Position numbers and translations under genes: made by a program. From Bog-756 sp963738545 (GTDB lineage: Bacteria; Actinomycetota; Acidimicrobiia; Acidimicrobiales; RAAP-2), in assembly GCA_963738545.1 (NCBI GenBank), contig CAVTXA010000008.1, forward strand, positions 186,001-250,000: a stretch of 64,000 bases of DNA, in the 5' to 3' direction. Position 1 is the stretch's first letter. Each line of letters opens with the position of its first letter. Below, one piece after another: positions 1 through 8,798 of the stretch. The notes beneath the pieces were generated by a model that saw nothing but the letters and a program-made list of their open reading frames with translations, had not been told where the DNA came from and did not search any database.

Positions 1-190
1 CCGGCGCCGCCACCTCGACCGGCATGGCGTGCTCACCCTCGGCCAGACCCTGCTTGAACTCGGTCTTGGCTGACCCGAGGGAGCGGGCCAGCTTCGGGAT
101 CTGGGTGGAGCCGAAGAGGACCAGTGCCACCACCACCAGGATGATCAGTCCATCCATCCCGAATATCTCTGCCGGTGAGCTGAAGTGCAC
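1..190 (-). CDS. tatA: Sec-independent (Tat) translocase subunit TatA, 5' part only
   Basis: Only the first 63 codons are inside the window; the gene runs off the left edge. Reading from GTG at 190, the protein has a short N-terminal stretch, one hydrophobic segment (LIILVVVALVLFG, residues 15-27), a turn, and the amphipathic helix QIPKLARSLGSAKTEFKQGL, which is the TatA/TatE signature. TatA forms the pore-like oligomer that carries folded twin-arginine substrates across the membrane. GTG 190 is preferred to ATG 157 because AAGGAAGG lies just upstream and because TatA normally has about ten residues before the membrane segment. It could be TatB, but the short helix boundary fits TatA better. 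Confidence 0.88.
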   Translation of the reverse strand, partial: MHFSSPAEIFGMDGLIILVVVALVLFGSTQIPKLARSLGSAKTEFKQGLAEGEHAMPVEVAAP

Positions 191-335
191 GAGAGTCCTA
201 CCTTCCTTGCCGTGTCCCGTCTGACCGTGGAGTCGGTGCCGGGTCTCTCGCTGTATTCGGGGCCGGGGCAGATCCGGATGAGGCCGGTACCCGCGGTGGC
301 CCGGCCACTGAGCGGGTTACCGCCCCGGCGCTGGC

Positions 336-341
336 TATAGT
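336..341 (+). promoter_or_regulatory. -10 box TATAGT of the GNAT gene (leaderless type)
   Basis: TATAGT ends 8 bases before the ATG at 350, and no Shine-Dalgarno sequence lies between them. This fits transcription starting at or next to the start codon. No convincing -35 is visible. Confidence 0.5.
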
Positions 342-349
342 CCGGCTCC

Positions 350-1105
350 ATGCCGGACAGCACGTCGGATCGTTGGCGGGTGCTCGGATCGGCCGCCCGG
401 GTCTGGGCGAGGCCCGGTCTGCTCGACGTGCACGACGAGTGGTGGCGGGCCTTCAGCGGGCACGGCAACGTCAACTACAACATCGCCTGTTGCCACTCGG
501 CCCGCCCCGAGGTCCTGGTGGACCACTGCCTCCAACCCGCGCTCGACCTGCACCAGCCGGCCATCGTGATGCTGGCCGGACCGGGGCTGGCCACCGCCCA
601 GCTGTTGGTCGACGCCGGCTGGATCACCGTCGGGTCCCTCCCCCTCATGGTCCTCAGCGGCCCGGTGCTCTCGTCGACGGGGCCCGACGGGGCGAGGCCG
701 CTCACCCTCGACGAGCTACCGGCCGCGCGTGAGCTGCTGACCGCCGTCTACGGACTCGATCGGGACACCGCCGCCGCCGTCTTCCCCGATCGTGCCATCG
801 AGGGTGCCGATCAGGCGATCTGGGGTCTCTATGCCCAAGACGTGCTGGTCTCCTGCGTCAGCGTCGTCCTCGAGGACGGTCTCGTCGTGCTCTGGTCGAT
901 GGCCACCCGGCCCGACCGCCAGGGCCAGGGCCACGGCCGGCGCCTGCTCGAGGCGGTCTTCCTCCGACAGTTCGCCCAAGGCGCCACGGGATCGCTGCTG
1001 CAGTCCTCGGTGGCCGGCGAGAAGCTCTACCGACAGCTCGGCTTCACCGCGGTCGAGCATTTCCAGCTGTGGTCCCGGCCCGGCTGGGTCCGGGGTGAGG
1101 ACTGA
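350..1105 (+). CDS. GNAT family N-acetyltransferase
   Basis: 251 residues. The C-terminal half holds the GNAT fold: strand VLWSMATRPDR followed by the acetyl-CoA pyrophosphate loop RQGQGHG (R190 onward, the R/Q-x-x-G-x-G/A motif) and the closing LYRQLGF segment typical of the last strand. The first 110 residues look like a degenerate N-terminal GNAT-like half, a layout seen in double-GNAT proteins. The acceptor cannot be predicted. The gene stands alone between tatA, which points away, and the convergent adenylation-enzyme operon. Its start has no ribosome binding site and a -10 box at 8 bases, so the mRNA is probably leaderless. Confidence 0.85.
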   Translation: MPDSTSDRWRVLGSAARVWARPGLLDVHDEWWRAFSGHGNVNYNIACCHSARPEVLVDHCLQPALDLHQPAIVMLAGPGLATAQLLVDAGWITVGSLPLMVLSGPVLSSTGPDGARPLTLDELPAARELLTAVYGLDRDTAAAVFPDRAIEGADQAIWGLYAQDVLVSCVSVVLEDGLVVLWSMATRPDRQGQGHGRRLLEAVFLRQFAQGATGSLLQSSVAGEKLYRQLGFTAVEHFQLWSRPGWVRGED

Positions 1106-1157
1106 CCGACGAGCTCGACCGCCCGTTGGTTCCCGGGCCGGTGTGAACTCTGCAGGC

Positions 1158-2744
1158 TCAGGCCGAGCGCGAGACGGTTGCCCCGGGAACGATGGCCCCG
1201 GGGGCACGGAGTCCGGCCTCGTGCAGCAGTCGCCGCTCGTCCAGCTTGCTCGACGGGGTGAGGGGGAGCTCGCCGACCACCTCCATCCGGTCCGGGAGCA
1301 TGGAGTCGGGCAGGCGCCGGCTGGCGCCCTGGCGGAGCTCGATGGCGGTGACCGCGCGGTCGGTCACCACGAAGGCCACGATGCCCACCCCGCCCTCGTT
1401 GTCGAAGACCACGCATGCGGCGTCGACGACGCCCGGCAGCTCCCGGACGGTGTCGGCCAGCTCGAGCAGGGAGATGCGCACCCCGGACCGCTTGATCACC
1501 CGGTCGGCGCGCTCGACGTAGACGTAGTGGCCGCTCGGGTTCCGGTAGACGAGGTCGCCGGACCGGTACAGCGTCTCGCCGGGGATGACGTCGGTGCGCA
1601 ACACCTGGTCGGTGAGCCCGGGGGCGCCCCAGTAGCCGTTCATCAGCTGGCAGCCCCCGATGTACAGCTCGCCGATCTGGTCCGGCCCGTCGACGACATG
1701 CCCCTGCTCGTCGACGATGTGGAAGTCCACCCCGGGGTGGGGACTGCCGATGGGAACCGTACCGTCGGCCACCAGCTCCGGCGTCAATTCGATGTGGGTG
1801 ACGGCGATGGTGGTCTCGGTCGGTCCGTAGCGGTTGAATACCCGCACCCGGGGGGCGGCGGACCAGAGGGCCCGGATGTCGGTCAGGGCACTCGCCTCAC
1901 CCCCCAGGGCGATGAGGGCCAGGGTGCCCTCCTCCAACTCGCCGAGCTGGGGGCTGGCCAGCAGCAGCTTCAGGTAGCTGGGCGAGAAGCCGGTGTAGGT
2001 GATGCCCTCCCGTTGGACGGCCCGGTAGAACGTCCGCGGGAAGAGGAGCGACTCCCGGGGCCGGAGGACCACGGCCCCGCCGACGAAGAGGGTGGGGAAG
2101 AGAGTGCCGAACGACCCGTCGAAGTGGAACGGGGAGACGCACAGGGTGCGGGTGCCCCGGTCGAGGCCGAGGGCCTCGGCCGTGGAACCGACAGCGGCGG
2201 CGAAGGCCCCGTGTCCGATGAGCACGCCCTTGGGTGTGCCGGTGGTCCCCGACGTGTAGATGGCGTAGGCCGGCTGTCCGGGCGTCACCGCCCATGCCGG
2301 AGGGACGGCGCGGCCCGTGGAGCCGAGCCCGTCGAAGGGTACCCTCGGGGCCCCGCCCACCGCTCCCGCCCGGCCGTCGTCGTCCTCGTCGTACCCAGGG
2401 TCTCGGTCGTCGGCGGTGATGACGATGGCCGGCTCGCAGTCGGCCACGATGGCCTCCACACGGGCCTCGGGGTCGGTCACGGCCAGAGGGACGAACAGGG
2501 CGCCGATCCACAGGGTGGCCAGCGCCGCCACCACGAAGTCCACGGAGTTGGGCAGGCGGAGCGCCACCCGGTCACCCGGTCCGACGCCCCGGGCGCCGAG
2601 GCCGCAGGCCACGCGGCCGACCTCATCCACCAGCTCCCCGTAGGTCAGGTCGCGGTCGAGGTCCTTCACCGCCGGTAGCCCCGGTCCGGTCCGGGCCTGC
2701 TCGAGGACGGTCGAGACCAGGTCGGTCGTCATCGCTGCGGTCAT
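1158..2744 (-). CDS. Stand-alone NRPS-type adenylation enzyme (AMP-dependent synthetase/ligase)
   Basis: 528 residues from ATG 2744, whose ATGA overlaps the stop of the upstream amidohydrolase, so translation is probably coupled. It is an ANL-superfamily adenylate-forming enzyme. The P-loop core YTSGTTGTPKGVLIGH lies at 162-177, followed by NRYGPTETTIA, GELYIGG, YRSGDLVY and the hinge region VERADRVIKRSGVRISLLE; the catalytic C-terminal lysine is in PSSKLDERRL. The motif wording is that of amino-acid adenylation domains of NRPS rather than of acyl-CoA ligases. No carrier-protein (PCP) or condensation domain follows, and none is seen nearby. It may load a carrier elsewhere or form an aminoacyl adenylate for an amide or CoA acceptor. 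Substrate unknown. Confidence 0.85.
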   Translation of the reverse strand: MTAAMTTDLVSTVLEQARTGPGLPAVKDLDRDLTYGELVDEVGRVACGLGARGVGPGDRVALRLPNSVDFVVAALATLWIGALFVPLAVTDPEARVEAIVADCEPAIVITADDRDPGYDEDDDGRAGAVGGAPRVPFDGLGSTGRAVPPAWAVTPGQPAYAIYTSGTTGTPKGVLIGHGAFAAAVGSTAEALGLDRGTRTLCVSPFHFDGSFGTLFPTLFVGGAVVLRPRESLLFPRTFYRAVQREGITYTGFSPSYLKLLLASPQLGELEEGTLALIALGGEASALTDIRALWSAAPRVRVFNRYGPTETTIAVTHIELTPELVADGTVPIGSPHPGVDFHIVDEQGHVVDGPDQIGELYIGGCQLMNGYWGAPGLTDQVLRTDVIPGETLYRSGDLVYRNPSGHYVYVERADRVIKRSGVRISLLELADTVRELPGVVDAACVVFDNEGGVGIVAFVVTDRAVTAIELRQGASRRLPDSMLPDRMEVVGELPLTPSSKLDERRLLHEAGLRAPGAIVPGATVSRSA

Positions 2745-4495
2745 CGGACGGGGCCGGGTTGGGACCCGCGTACCAACAGTCCGGGCCGGGCCCCGGTCGG
2801 GGCGCCGTCCTCGAAGGTGACCACTCCCCGCTTCACCGTCCACCGGTAGCCCCTCGCCGCCTGGAGCAGGCGCCGTCCGCCGGCAGGGAGGTCGGTGGTG
2901 ATCTCCGGTGGCGCGCACTCCAGAGCGGCCAGGTCGATCACGTTGAGGTCGGCCAGCATCCCCGGGGACACGATCCCCCGGTCGAGCCATCCGAAGTGGG
3001 CCGCCGGCCGGGCGGTCAACTGGTGGACCACGGACTCGACGGGCAGACCGTTCGTGCCCTCGAGGTCCCGGGCCCAGAGCGAGAGATAGGTCGTGGTCAT
3101 GCTGCCGTCACAGATCTGTCCGCAGTGGGCCCCGGCGTCGGAGAGCCCGAACATGGCCACCGGCGAGGTGATCATCTCCCGGATGGCCTCGAGGTTCCGG
3201 TGGGCGAAGTTGAACAGGGGCGTGTAGATGAGCTGTCGACCGCCCCGTCGCAGCTGGACGTCGTAGGCAAGCTCCCGGGGGTCGGCCCCGGTGCGCCGGG
3301 CCGTGGCCCCGAGGGACCTGGTGCTGTCGAAGTTGTAGTCGACCGGGTCGTCGAGCACGTACATGTCGTCGAACCGTCCGAAGAAGGCATAGCCGGCGAA
3401 GGCATCCGGGTCGGAGGTCAGGTGGGCGTGCCCGTCCAGGATCGTGCGACGACGCTCGGGGTCCCGCAGGGCCTCGACCCGTTCGGTCAGGGGGAGGCCG
3501 GCGATCCTGCCGTAGGCCCGGGTGGGCGTGAAGACGTTGGCCGACGCCTCCAGGCCGAGCAGGACGCCGATGGGTCGCGGCGCCACCTGCGCCTTGACGT
3601 CGAGGCCCTCGGCGCCGAGCCTTGCCGCCAACGCCATCAGGTCCCGCCACCGTTCGGGTGCCTCGACGTCCTGTTGCACCGTGTAGCTGACCGGTCGCCC
3701 ACTCGTCCGGGCGAACTCGGCCACCAGGGCGAACTCGGACTGGGCGAAGTCCTCGTCGTTGGTCCGGTAGCTGTCGCTCAGGAACTGGAACACGCCTTTC
3801 CCGCTGGTCCTGAGGGTCGAGGCCAGAGCCATCAGCTCGGGCTCCCGGGCCCGCAGCGTGCCCAGGTTCTGACCCGTGCTGGTGCGGTGGCGCTCGGTGC
3901 GAGACGTGGTGACGCCGAGGGCCCCGGCCTCGAGGCCCTGGGCCAGCAACGCAGCCATGGTCTGCAGCTGACCCTCGTCGGGGTGCTGGTCGAGGTCCGC
4001 CCCCCGGTCGCCCATTACGAAGGCTCGGAGGGCGGCGTGGGGGACGTGGGTACCCACGTCGATGGTGCGCGGTTGGCGTTCCAGGGCGTCGAGATACTCG
4101 GGGAAGGACTCCCAGTCCCACTGCAGCCCCTCGTGCAGGGCGGTGCCCGGAATGTCCTCCACCCCTTCCATGGTGGCGATCAGCCAGTCGTGGCGGTCGG
4201 GCTCGACGGGGGCGAACCCCACGCCGCAGTTGCCCATGGCGACGGTGGTCACCCCGTGGTGGGACGAGGGCGCGAGCTCCGGATCCCACGTGGCCTGGCC
4301 GTCGTAGTGGGTGTGGGGATCGACGAATCCCGGGGTGACCAACAGGCCGTCGGCGTCGAGCTCCCGTCGTCCCGGGCCCACGTCGTCGCCCACCGCCACG
4401 ATGCGGCCCCCGGTGACGGCGACGTCGGCGCGCCTCGGCGGGGTGCCGGTGCCGTCCACCAGCGTTCCGTTGCGGATGATCAGGTCAGCGGGCAT
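2741..4495 (-). CDS. D-aminoacylase / N-acyl-D-amino-acid deacylase family amidohydrolase
   Basis: 584 residues, the usual length for amidohydrolase family 3. The N-terminal beta-sandwich (DLIIRNGTLVDGTG) leads into the metal-binding H61-x-H63 in GFVDPHTHYDGQ; later come the GVTTVAMGNCGVGFAPV region typical of D-aminoacylases and the SDAGAHCGQ motif, which carries the metal-linked aspartate. The C-terminal KRGVVTFEDGAPTGARPG closes the sandwich. Such enzymes remove the acyl group from N-acyl-D-amino acids, or hydrolyse related cyclic amides. It is the middle gene of three: 18 bases after the aldo/keto reductase and overlapping the adenylation enzyme by 4 bases. Substrate specificity is not readable from sequence. 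Confidence 0.87.
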   Translation of the reverse strand: MPADLIIRNGTLVDGTGTPPRRADVAVTGGRIVAVGDDVGPGRRELDADGLLVTPGFVDPHTHYDGQATWDPELAPSSHHGVTTVAMGNCGVGFAPVEPDRHDWLIATMEGVEDIPGTALHEGLQWDWESFPEYLDALERQPRTIDVGTHVPHAALRAFVMGDRGADLDQHPDEGQLQTMAALLAQGLEAGALGVTTSRTERHRTSTGQNLGTLRAREPELMALASTLRTSGKGVFQFLSDSYRTNDEDFAQSEFALVAEFARTSGRPVSYTVQQDVEAPERWRDLMALAARLGAEGLDVKAQVAPRPIGVLLGLEASANVFTPTRAYGRIAGLPLTERVEALRDPERRRTILDGHAHLTSDPDAFAGYAFFGRFDDMYVLDDPVDYNFDSTRSLGATARRTGADPRELAYDVQLRRGGRQLIYTPLFNFAHRNLEAIREMITSPVAMFGLSDAGAHCGQICDGSMTTTYLSLWARDLEGTNGLPVESVVHQLTARPAAHFGWLDRGIVSPGMLADLNVIDLAALECAPPEITTDLPAGGRRLLQAARGYRWTVKRGVVTFEDGAPTGARPGLLVRGSQPGPVR

Positions 4496-4513
4496 GGGGT
4501 CGATCCTCGTCGC

Positions 4514-5389
4514 TCATCCGGCCAGCGCCCACCGGCGCAGGGGCTTGCGGGCGCCGACGAGGGTTTCGTACTGCTCGTCGGAGAGTGAGATCGTGCCCGC
4601 GGCGTGGTTCTCGACGAGATGGGCCACCGACGAGGTGCCGGGGATGGGCAGCATGGCCGGGGAGCGACGGAGCAGCCAGGCCAGGCAGACCTGGGACACG
4701 GTCGCCCCCACCTGGCGGGCCACGGCGTCGACAGGACCCCCGTCCCGGGCGAGCTTGCCGCTGCCCAACGGGAACCAAGGGATGAACCCGATCCCGTGCT
4801 GCTCGCAGTACTCGATGACGTCGTCGGCCCCCCGCTGGGCGATGTTGTACTGGTTCTGGACCGTCACCACGGGCACGATGGTCCGGGCCTGCTCGATGTC
4901 GGACACACCCACCTCGGACAGACCGACCTCGGCCACCTTGCCTGCGTCTCTGAGTGTCTTCAGGGCACCGAACTGGTCGGCGGCGGGTACGGCGGGGTCG
5001 ATGCGGTGCAGCTGGAACAGGTCGATGTGATCCACGCCGAGTCGCCGCAGGCTCCCTTCGCACTGGGCGATGAGGTACTCGGGGCGGCCGCACGGCGCCC
5101 ACTGGTCGGGTCCGGACCGGGTGAGCCCGGCCTTGGTGGCGATGGTCAAGCCCGGGGGATAGGGGTGGAGCGCCTCGAACACGAGCGGTTCGGCGACATC
5201 GGGCCCGTAGGAGTCGGCCGTGTCGATGAGGTCGATGCCGAGGCCCACGGCCTGGCGGAGGACGTCGACGGCGCCATCATGATCGCTCGGAGCACCCCAG
5301 ACGCCCGGACCGGTCAGCTGCATGGTCCCGAAACCCAGGCGATGCACCTCCAGTGTTCCCAGTGTCATGGTGTCCACGGCGTCGGCCAT
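4514..5389 (-). CDS. Aldo/keto reductase
   Basis: 291 residues. The catalytic tetrad is visible: D56 and Y61 in LIDTADSYGP, K86 in IATKAGL and H128 in LFQLHRID. The NADPH-binding end is LLRRSPAMLPIPGTSS, so the length and layout match a short AKR of the YajO/PdxI-like group. ATG 5389 was chosen because AGGGGACA lies directly upstream; an in-frame ATG 45 bases further up would add residues with no family match. It is the first gene of the operon with the amidohydrolase and adenylation enzyme, and it is divergent from the FAD/NAD(P)-binding protein. It probably reduces a carbonyl in the same pathway. Confidence 0.88.
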   Translation of the reverse strand: MADAVDTMTLGTLEVHRLGFGTMQLTGPGVWGAPSDHDGAVDVLRQAVGLGIDLIDTADSYGPDVAEPLVFEALHPYPPGLTIATKAGLTRSGPDQWAPCGRPEYLIAQCEGSLRRLGVDHIDLFQLHRIDPAVPAADQFGALKTLRDAGKVAEVGLSEVGVSDIEQARTIVPVVTVQNQYNIAQRGADDVIEYCEQHGIGFIPWFPLGSGKLARDGGPVDAVARQVGATVSQVCLAWLLRRSPAMLPIPGTSSVAHLVENHAAGTISLSDEQYETLVGARKPLRRWALAG

Positions 5390-5495
5390 TGTCCCCTGTC
5401 CCTTATCTGACGAAGCACCGGCATGGGTATTCATGAAAGGCCACGGGCCGGACGCCTCCCCATTCTACCGGCGGACGGGTGATTTCGACAGGGTC

Positions 5496-5525
5496 TTGTG
5501 TAAACGTCAGCCCAGCATCTAGCGT
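5496..5525 (+). promoter_or_regulatory. Promoter of the FAD/NAD(P)-binding protein gene
   Basis: TTGTGT (5496-5501), an 18-base spacer, and TAGCGT (5520-5525) form a sigma70-like promoter in the divergent gap between the aldo/keto reductase and the flavoprotein. It predicts a transcript start near 5532 and a leader of about 70 bases. Confidence 0.5.
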
Positions 5526-5533
5526 TGTTGTTG

Positions 5534-5560
5534 CACCGGAAACGGCTTGAAATTCCGGTG
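5534..5560 (+). promoter_or_regulatory. Inverted repeat at the predicted transcript start
   Basis: CACCGGAA (5534-5541) and TTCCGGTG (5553-5560) form a perfect 8-base inverted repeat with an 11-base loop. It begins where transcription from the 5496-5525 promoter would start. It could be a repressor operator or a 5' mRNA hairpin. Confidence 0.55.
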
Positions 5561-5603
5561 TGCATGTTCTTACTGCAATGGTGAAGAAGGGGCAGCAGTA
5601 CAC

Positions 5604-7483
5604 ATGATTTCGTCGCGTCCTTTGTCGTCCACGCCACCGGCTGACTGGAACGCGGGTGCTGTCCGTACGGACACGATTGACCTGGCCATCGTGGGTTTGG
5701 GCTCGTGGGGCATGTGCGTCCTGGAGCGTGCCGTAGCCCGGGCACGTCAGGTGGAGACGCCGGTTCGGGTGCATGTGATCGAGCCCGGTGCCCTGGGCGG
5801 CGGTGTCTATGCCATGGGCCAACCCGACTATCTGGTACTGAATAACCCCTGTGGCCAATTGTCCCTGTATGCGTCGCCCGACGGTGAACAGGCTCCCCCC
5901 AATGCCATTGGTCTCTTCGATTGGGCCGTGCAGAGCGGCTATCAGTGGGTCGGGCACGAGTGCCGGGTCACCACCCGGGGACGACCCATCCTGGCCACCG
6001 ACTACCTGCCCCGTCGCCTCATGGGCGAGTACCTGGTCTGGTTCTACGAGTCCCTGGTCACCAACGCCCCGGCGAACATGGAAGTGGTGCGGCACTACGC
6101 CTCGGCCGTGGACATCACCTCGGTCGGGGGCGCGAGGCCGTGGTGCTCGACAACGGACGCACGCTCTGTGTCAACCACGTCGTGGTGACCTCCGGCCACA
6201 CATGGAACGAGGAGGCGGCCGTCACCGACTCCGCTGTCCGCTTCCTGCGCCCGTACCCCGTCGAGTACTTCGACGATCCCGTGCCTCCGGGCCAGGCCGT
6301 GGCCATCGCCGGCATGGGTCTGGTCGGCTTCGATCTGTTGACCGCTCTGACCATCGGCCGGGGTGGCACCTTCGAGGCGGTGGGGGACCGGCTCCGCTAC
6401 GTGCCCAGCGGCAGGGAGCCGGTGATCCAGCTCTACTCCCGCTCGGGCATTCCGTACTGCGCCAAGTCGGCACACGGTGTGGACCCCTACGGGAACTACC
6501 GCCCCGTGGTGTGCACACCCGAAGCCATCACCGCCCTGACTCATCCGGGCGACTCGCCAGTACGGCATCAGGTGGACTTTCGACGCGACCTCCTGCCGCT
6601 CCTCTACGCCGAGATGCGGTCGCGCTACCTGACCCACGCCGCCTTCTTGAAGAGTGGAACCGACGAGTCCGACGACGTTCGGCGTCGGCTGGTCCGGGCC
6701 TGGCGGGAGGGTGACTTCGACGAGGTGGTGGAGGGCTACGAGCCCGTGTACGGCCACTTCGATCCGGCCGACCACCTGTTCGCCGGCGCCGGGCGCACCT
6801 ACGCCTCGGGCGATGACTACCAGTCGCAGGTCTACGACATGGTGGAGACCGACCTCGAAGAGGCCCTCGTCGTGGGAGGCAGCCCGGTAAAGGCCGCCCT
6901 CGAGGTCTTCCGCATCCTCCGCGACCAGCTGCGGCGGGTCATCGAGTTCGGGGGCCTCACCCTCGAGTCGTACCTCGACTTCCAGACCAACGTCCGGGGC
7001 CGGATTAACCGCATGGAGGCCGGGCCACCGCCCCTCCGGTCCCAGCAGCTGCTGGCCCTGATGGACGCCGGTGTGGTGCGGACCACCCTCGGGCCGAATC
7101 CCGAGCTCGTCACCGAGTCCGACGGCCGGATCACCCTGCGCTCCACCGAGCTCGCCGACCCGAACTCGGTCACCGTCAACGGCGTGGTCCGCGGCCACCT
7201 GGACCTCCCCTCTCTGGCCCGATCGAGCTCCCCGCTGCTCACCCGGCTCTACGCCGAGGGGCGGCTGGCCCAGATGACCTACGGGGACACCGAGGTGGGC
7301 AGTGTGGCCGTCAGCCAGGACTTCCATCCCTTCGATGCGTGCGGGCGGGTGCAGACCCACCTGTCGCTGCTCGGCGTACTCACGGAGGGGACCCGCTACT
7401 TCACCCACTACATCCCGTCGCCCCGGAGCCGGATCCGGGCGGTGCTCGACGCCCGAGAGTGCGTCGACGCCATCATCGTCTGA
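5604..7483 (+). CDS. FAD/NAD(P)-binding protein (NAD_binding_9-like), frameshifted at 6126-6130
   Basis: The N-terminal part has the Rossmann dinucleotide motif DLAIVGLGSWG (about residues 26-36), then GALGGGVY, LNNPCGQLSLY and YLPRRLMGEYL. At 6126-6130 (GGGGG) the frame changes. The second part continues with VVTSGHTWNEE, a second dinucleotide motif VAIAGMGLVGFDLLTAL and a long C-terminal domain to 7483. One extra G in the tract would give an uninterrupted protein of about 626 residues, the usual size for COG4529-like flavoproteins. The reaction of this family is not known to me. ATG 5604 is used; an upstream in-frame TTG (5547) would add a segment with three cysteines and lies inside the leader hairpin. 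The mutation is either a sequencing error or a real inactivation. Confidence 0.75.
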
Positions 7484-7520
7484 GCGGGGTCGCCCGAAGC
7501 GGACGCCCGGGTGGCACGGC

Positions 7521-8795
7521 TCAGGCGGTGGCCCTAGCCAGCGCCTGGTCGAGGTCCTCGATGAGATCGTCGATGTGCTCGAGGCCGATCGACAGGCGAA
7601 TGGTCTCGGGTCGGATGCCGGCGGCGGTCCGCTCGGCATCGCTCAACTGCCGGTGGGTGGTGGAGGCGGGATGAATGGCCAGCGACTTGGCGTCCCCCAG
7701 GTTCAAGAGGCGCTTGAACAGCAGGAGGGCGTCGAAGAACGCCAGGCCCGCCTGGTAGCCCCCGGCCGCCCCGAAAGTGATGATCGACGGCACCCGTCCC
7801 TTGAGATAACGCTGGGCCAGCTCGTAGGAGGGGTGGTCGGGAAAGCCCACGAAGCTCACCCACTCCACCCGGGGGTCGGCGGCCAGATAGTCGGCCACGG
7901 CCCGGGCATTGGACTCGTGGCGGTCCAGCCGGACCGACATGGTCTCGAGCCCCTGCAGCAGTTGGAACGCGGCCAGGGGAGAGAGGGTCGCCCCGGTGTT
8001 CCTCAGCTGGACCGACCGGGCCCGGACGGTGAACGGACGCTCCGGGAAGTCCCGGGCGAAGACCACGTCGTGGAAGGCCGGCTCGGGCTGGTTGAACAGC
8101 GGGAAGCGCTCGGCATGCTCGGTCCAGGGGAAGGTCCCCCCGTCCACGATGGCACCGCCGAGGGTGGTGCCATGTCCCCCGACGAACTTGGTCAGGGAGT
8201 GCACGACGACATCGGCGCCGTGACTGATGGGCTTGAGCAGGAGCGGGGTGGCCACGGTGTTGTCCACGATCAGGGGGACACCGGCGGCGTGGGCCACGGT
8301 GGCCACGGCCTCGAGATCGACCACGTTGCCCGCCGGGTTGCCGATGGTCTCGCAGAAGACGGCACGGGTCTTGCCGTCGATCAGCGGGGCGATCGATGCG
8401 GCCCGGTCGTCGGGCGCGAATCGGACCTCGATCCCCAAGGTGGGCAGGACGTGGGCGAAGTAGGTGAAGGTGGCGCCGTACAGCTGAGGCGCCACGACGA
8501 TGTTGGAGCCCGCCGTGGCCACGGTGAGGATGGCGTAGCTGACCGCGGCCATACCCGACGACACCACGAGGGCCGCCGTCCCCCCCTCCAGCGCGGCGAT
8601 GCGCTTCTCCAGGACGTCATTGGTCGGGTTGTTGATTCGGTTGTAGTGGAATCCCGGCACTTCGAGGTCGAGGACGGCACCGGCGTGCTCGGCATCGATG
8701 AAGTCGTGGGCCACCGTCTGGTAGATGGGAACGGCCACGGCGCGGGTGCTGTCGGGCGTGTACCCGCCGTGGATGGCGATGGTCTCGTCGCGCAC
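7521..8795 (-). CDS. metY: O-acetylhomoserine sulfhydrylase (cysteine synthase-like, Cys/Met PLP enzyme)
   Basis: 424 residues, the usual MetY length. The Cys/Met-metabolism PLP signature is complete: YNRINNPTNDVLEKRIAALEGG, SSGMAAVSYAIL, the cofactor aspartate in PLIVDNTVATP and the Schiff-base lysine K203 in VVHSLTKFVGGHG. It forms homocysteine from O-acyl-homoserine and sulfide (cytosol). The start is GTG 8795, only 3 bases after the metA stop, so metA and metY are co-transcribed and probably translationally coupled. Related enzymes (cystathionine gamma-synthase, MetZ) are shorter, around 380-400 residues; the extended C-terminal half favours MetY. Confidence 0.92.
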   Translation of the reverse strand: MRDETIAIHGGYTPDSTRAVAVPIYQTVAHDFIDAEHAGAVLDLEVPGFHYNRINNPTNDVLEKRIAALEGGTAALVVSSGMAAVSYAILTVATAGSNIVVAPQLYGATFTYFAHVLPTLGIEVRFAPDDRAASIAPLIDGKTRAVFCETIGNPAGNVVDLEAVATVAHAAGVPLIVDNTVATPLLLKPISHGADVVVHSLTKFVGGHGTTLGGAIVDGGTFPWTEHAERFPLFNQPEPAFHDVVFARDFPERPFTVRARSVQLRNTGATLSPLAAFQLLQGLETMSVRLDRHESNARAVADYLAADPRVEWVSFVGFPDHPSYELAQRYLKGRVPSIITFGAAGGYQAGLAFFDALLLFKRLLNLGDAKSLAIHPASTTHRQLSDAERTAAGIRPETIRLSIGLEHIDDLIEDLDQALARATA

Positions 8796-8798
8796 GGT

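Noticed and set aside
792..4588. Long plus-strand ORFs (792-2678 and 2759-4588)
   Set aside because: They are antisense to the adenylation enzyme and amidohydrolase, have Gly/Arg/Pro-rich low-complexity translations and match no family; artefacts of high GC content.
5547..5603. TTG start extending the FAD/NAD(P)-binding protein by 19 codons
   Set aside because: TTG lies inside the leader hairpin without a good ribosome binding site; ATG 5604 gives the expected start just before the Rossmann fold. The Cys-rich extension is still mentioned as odd.
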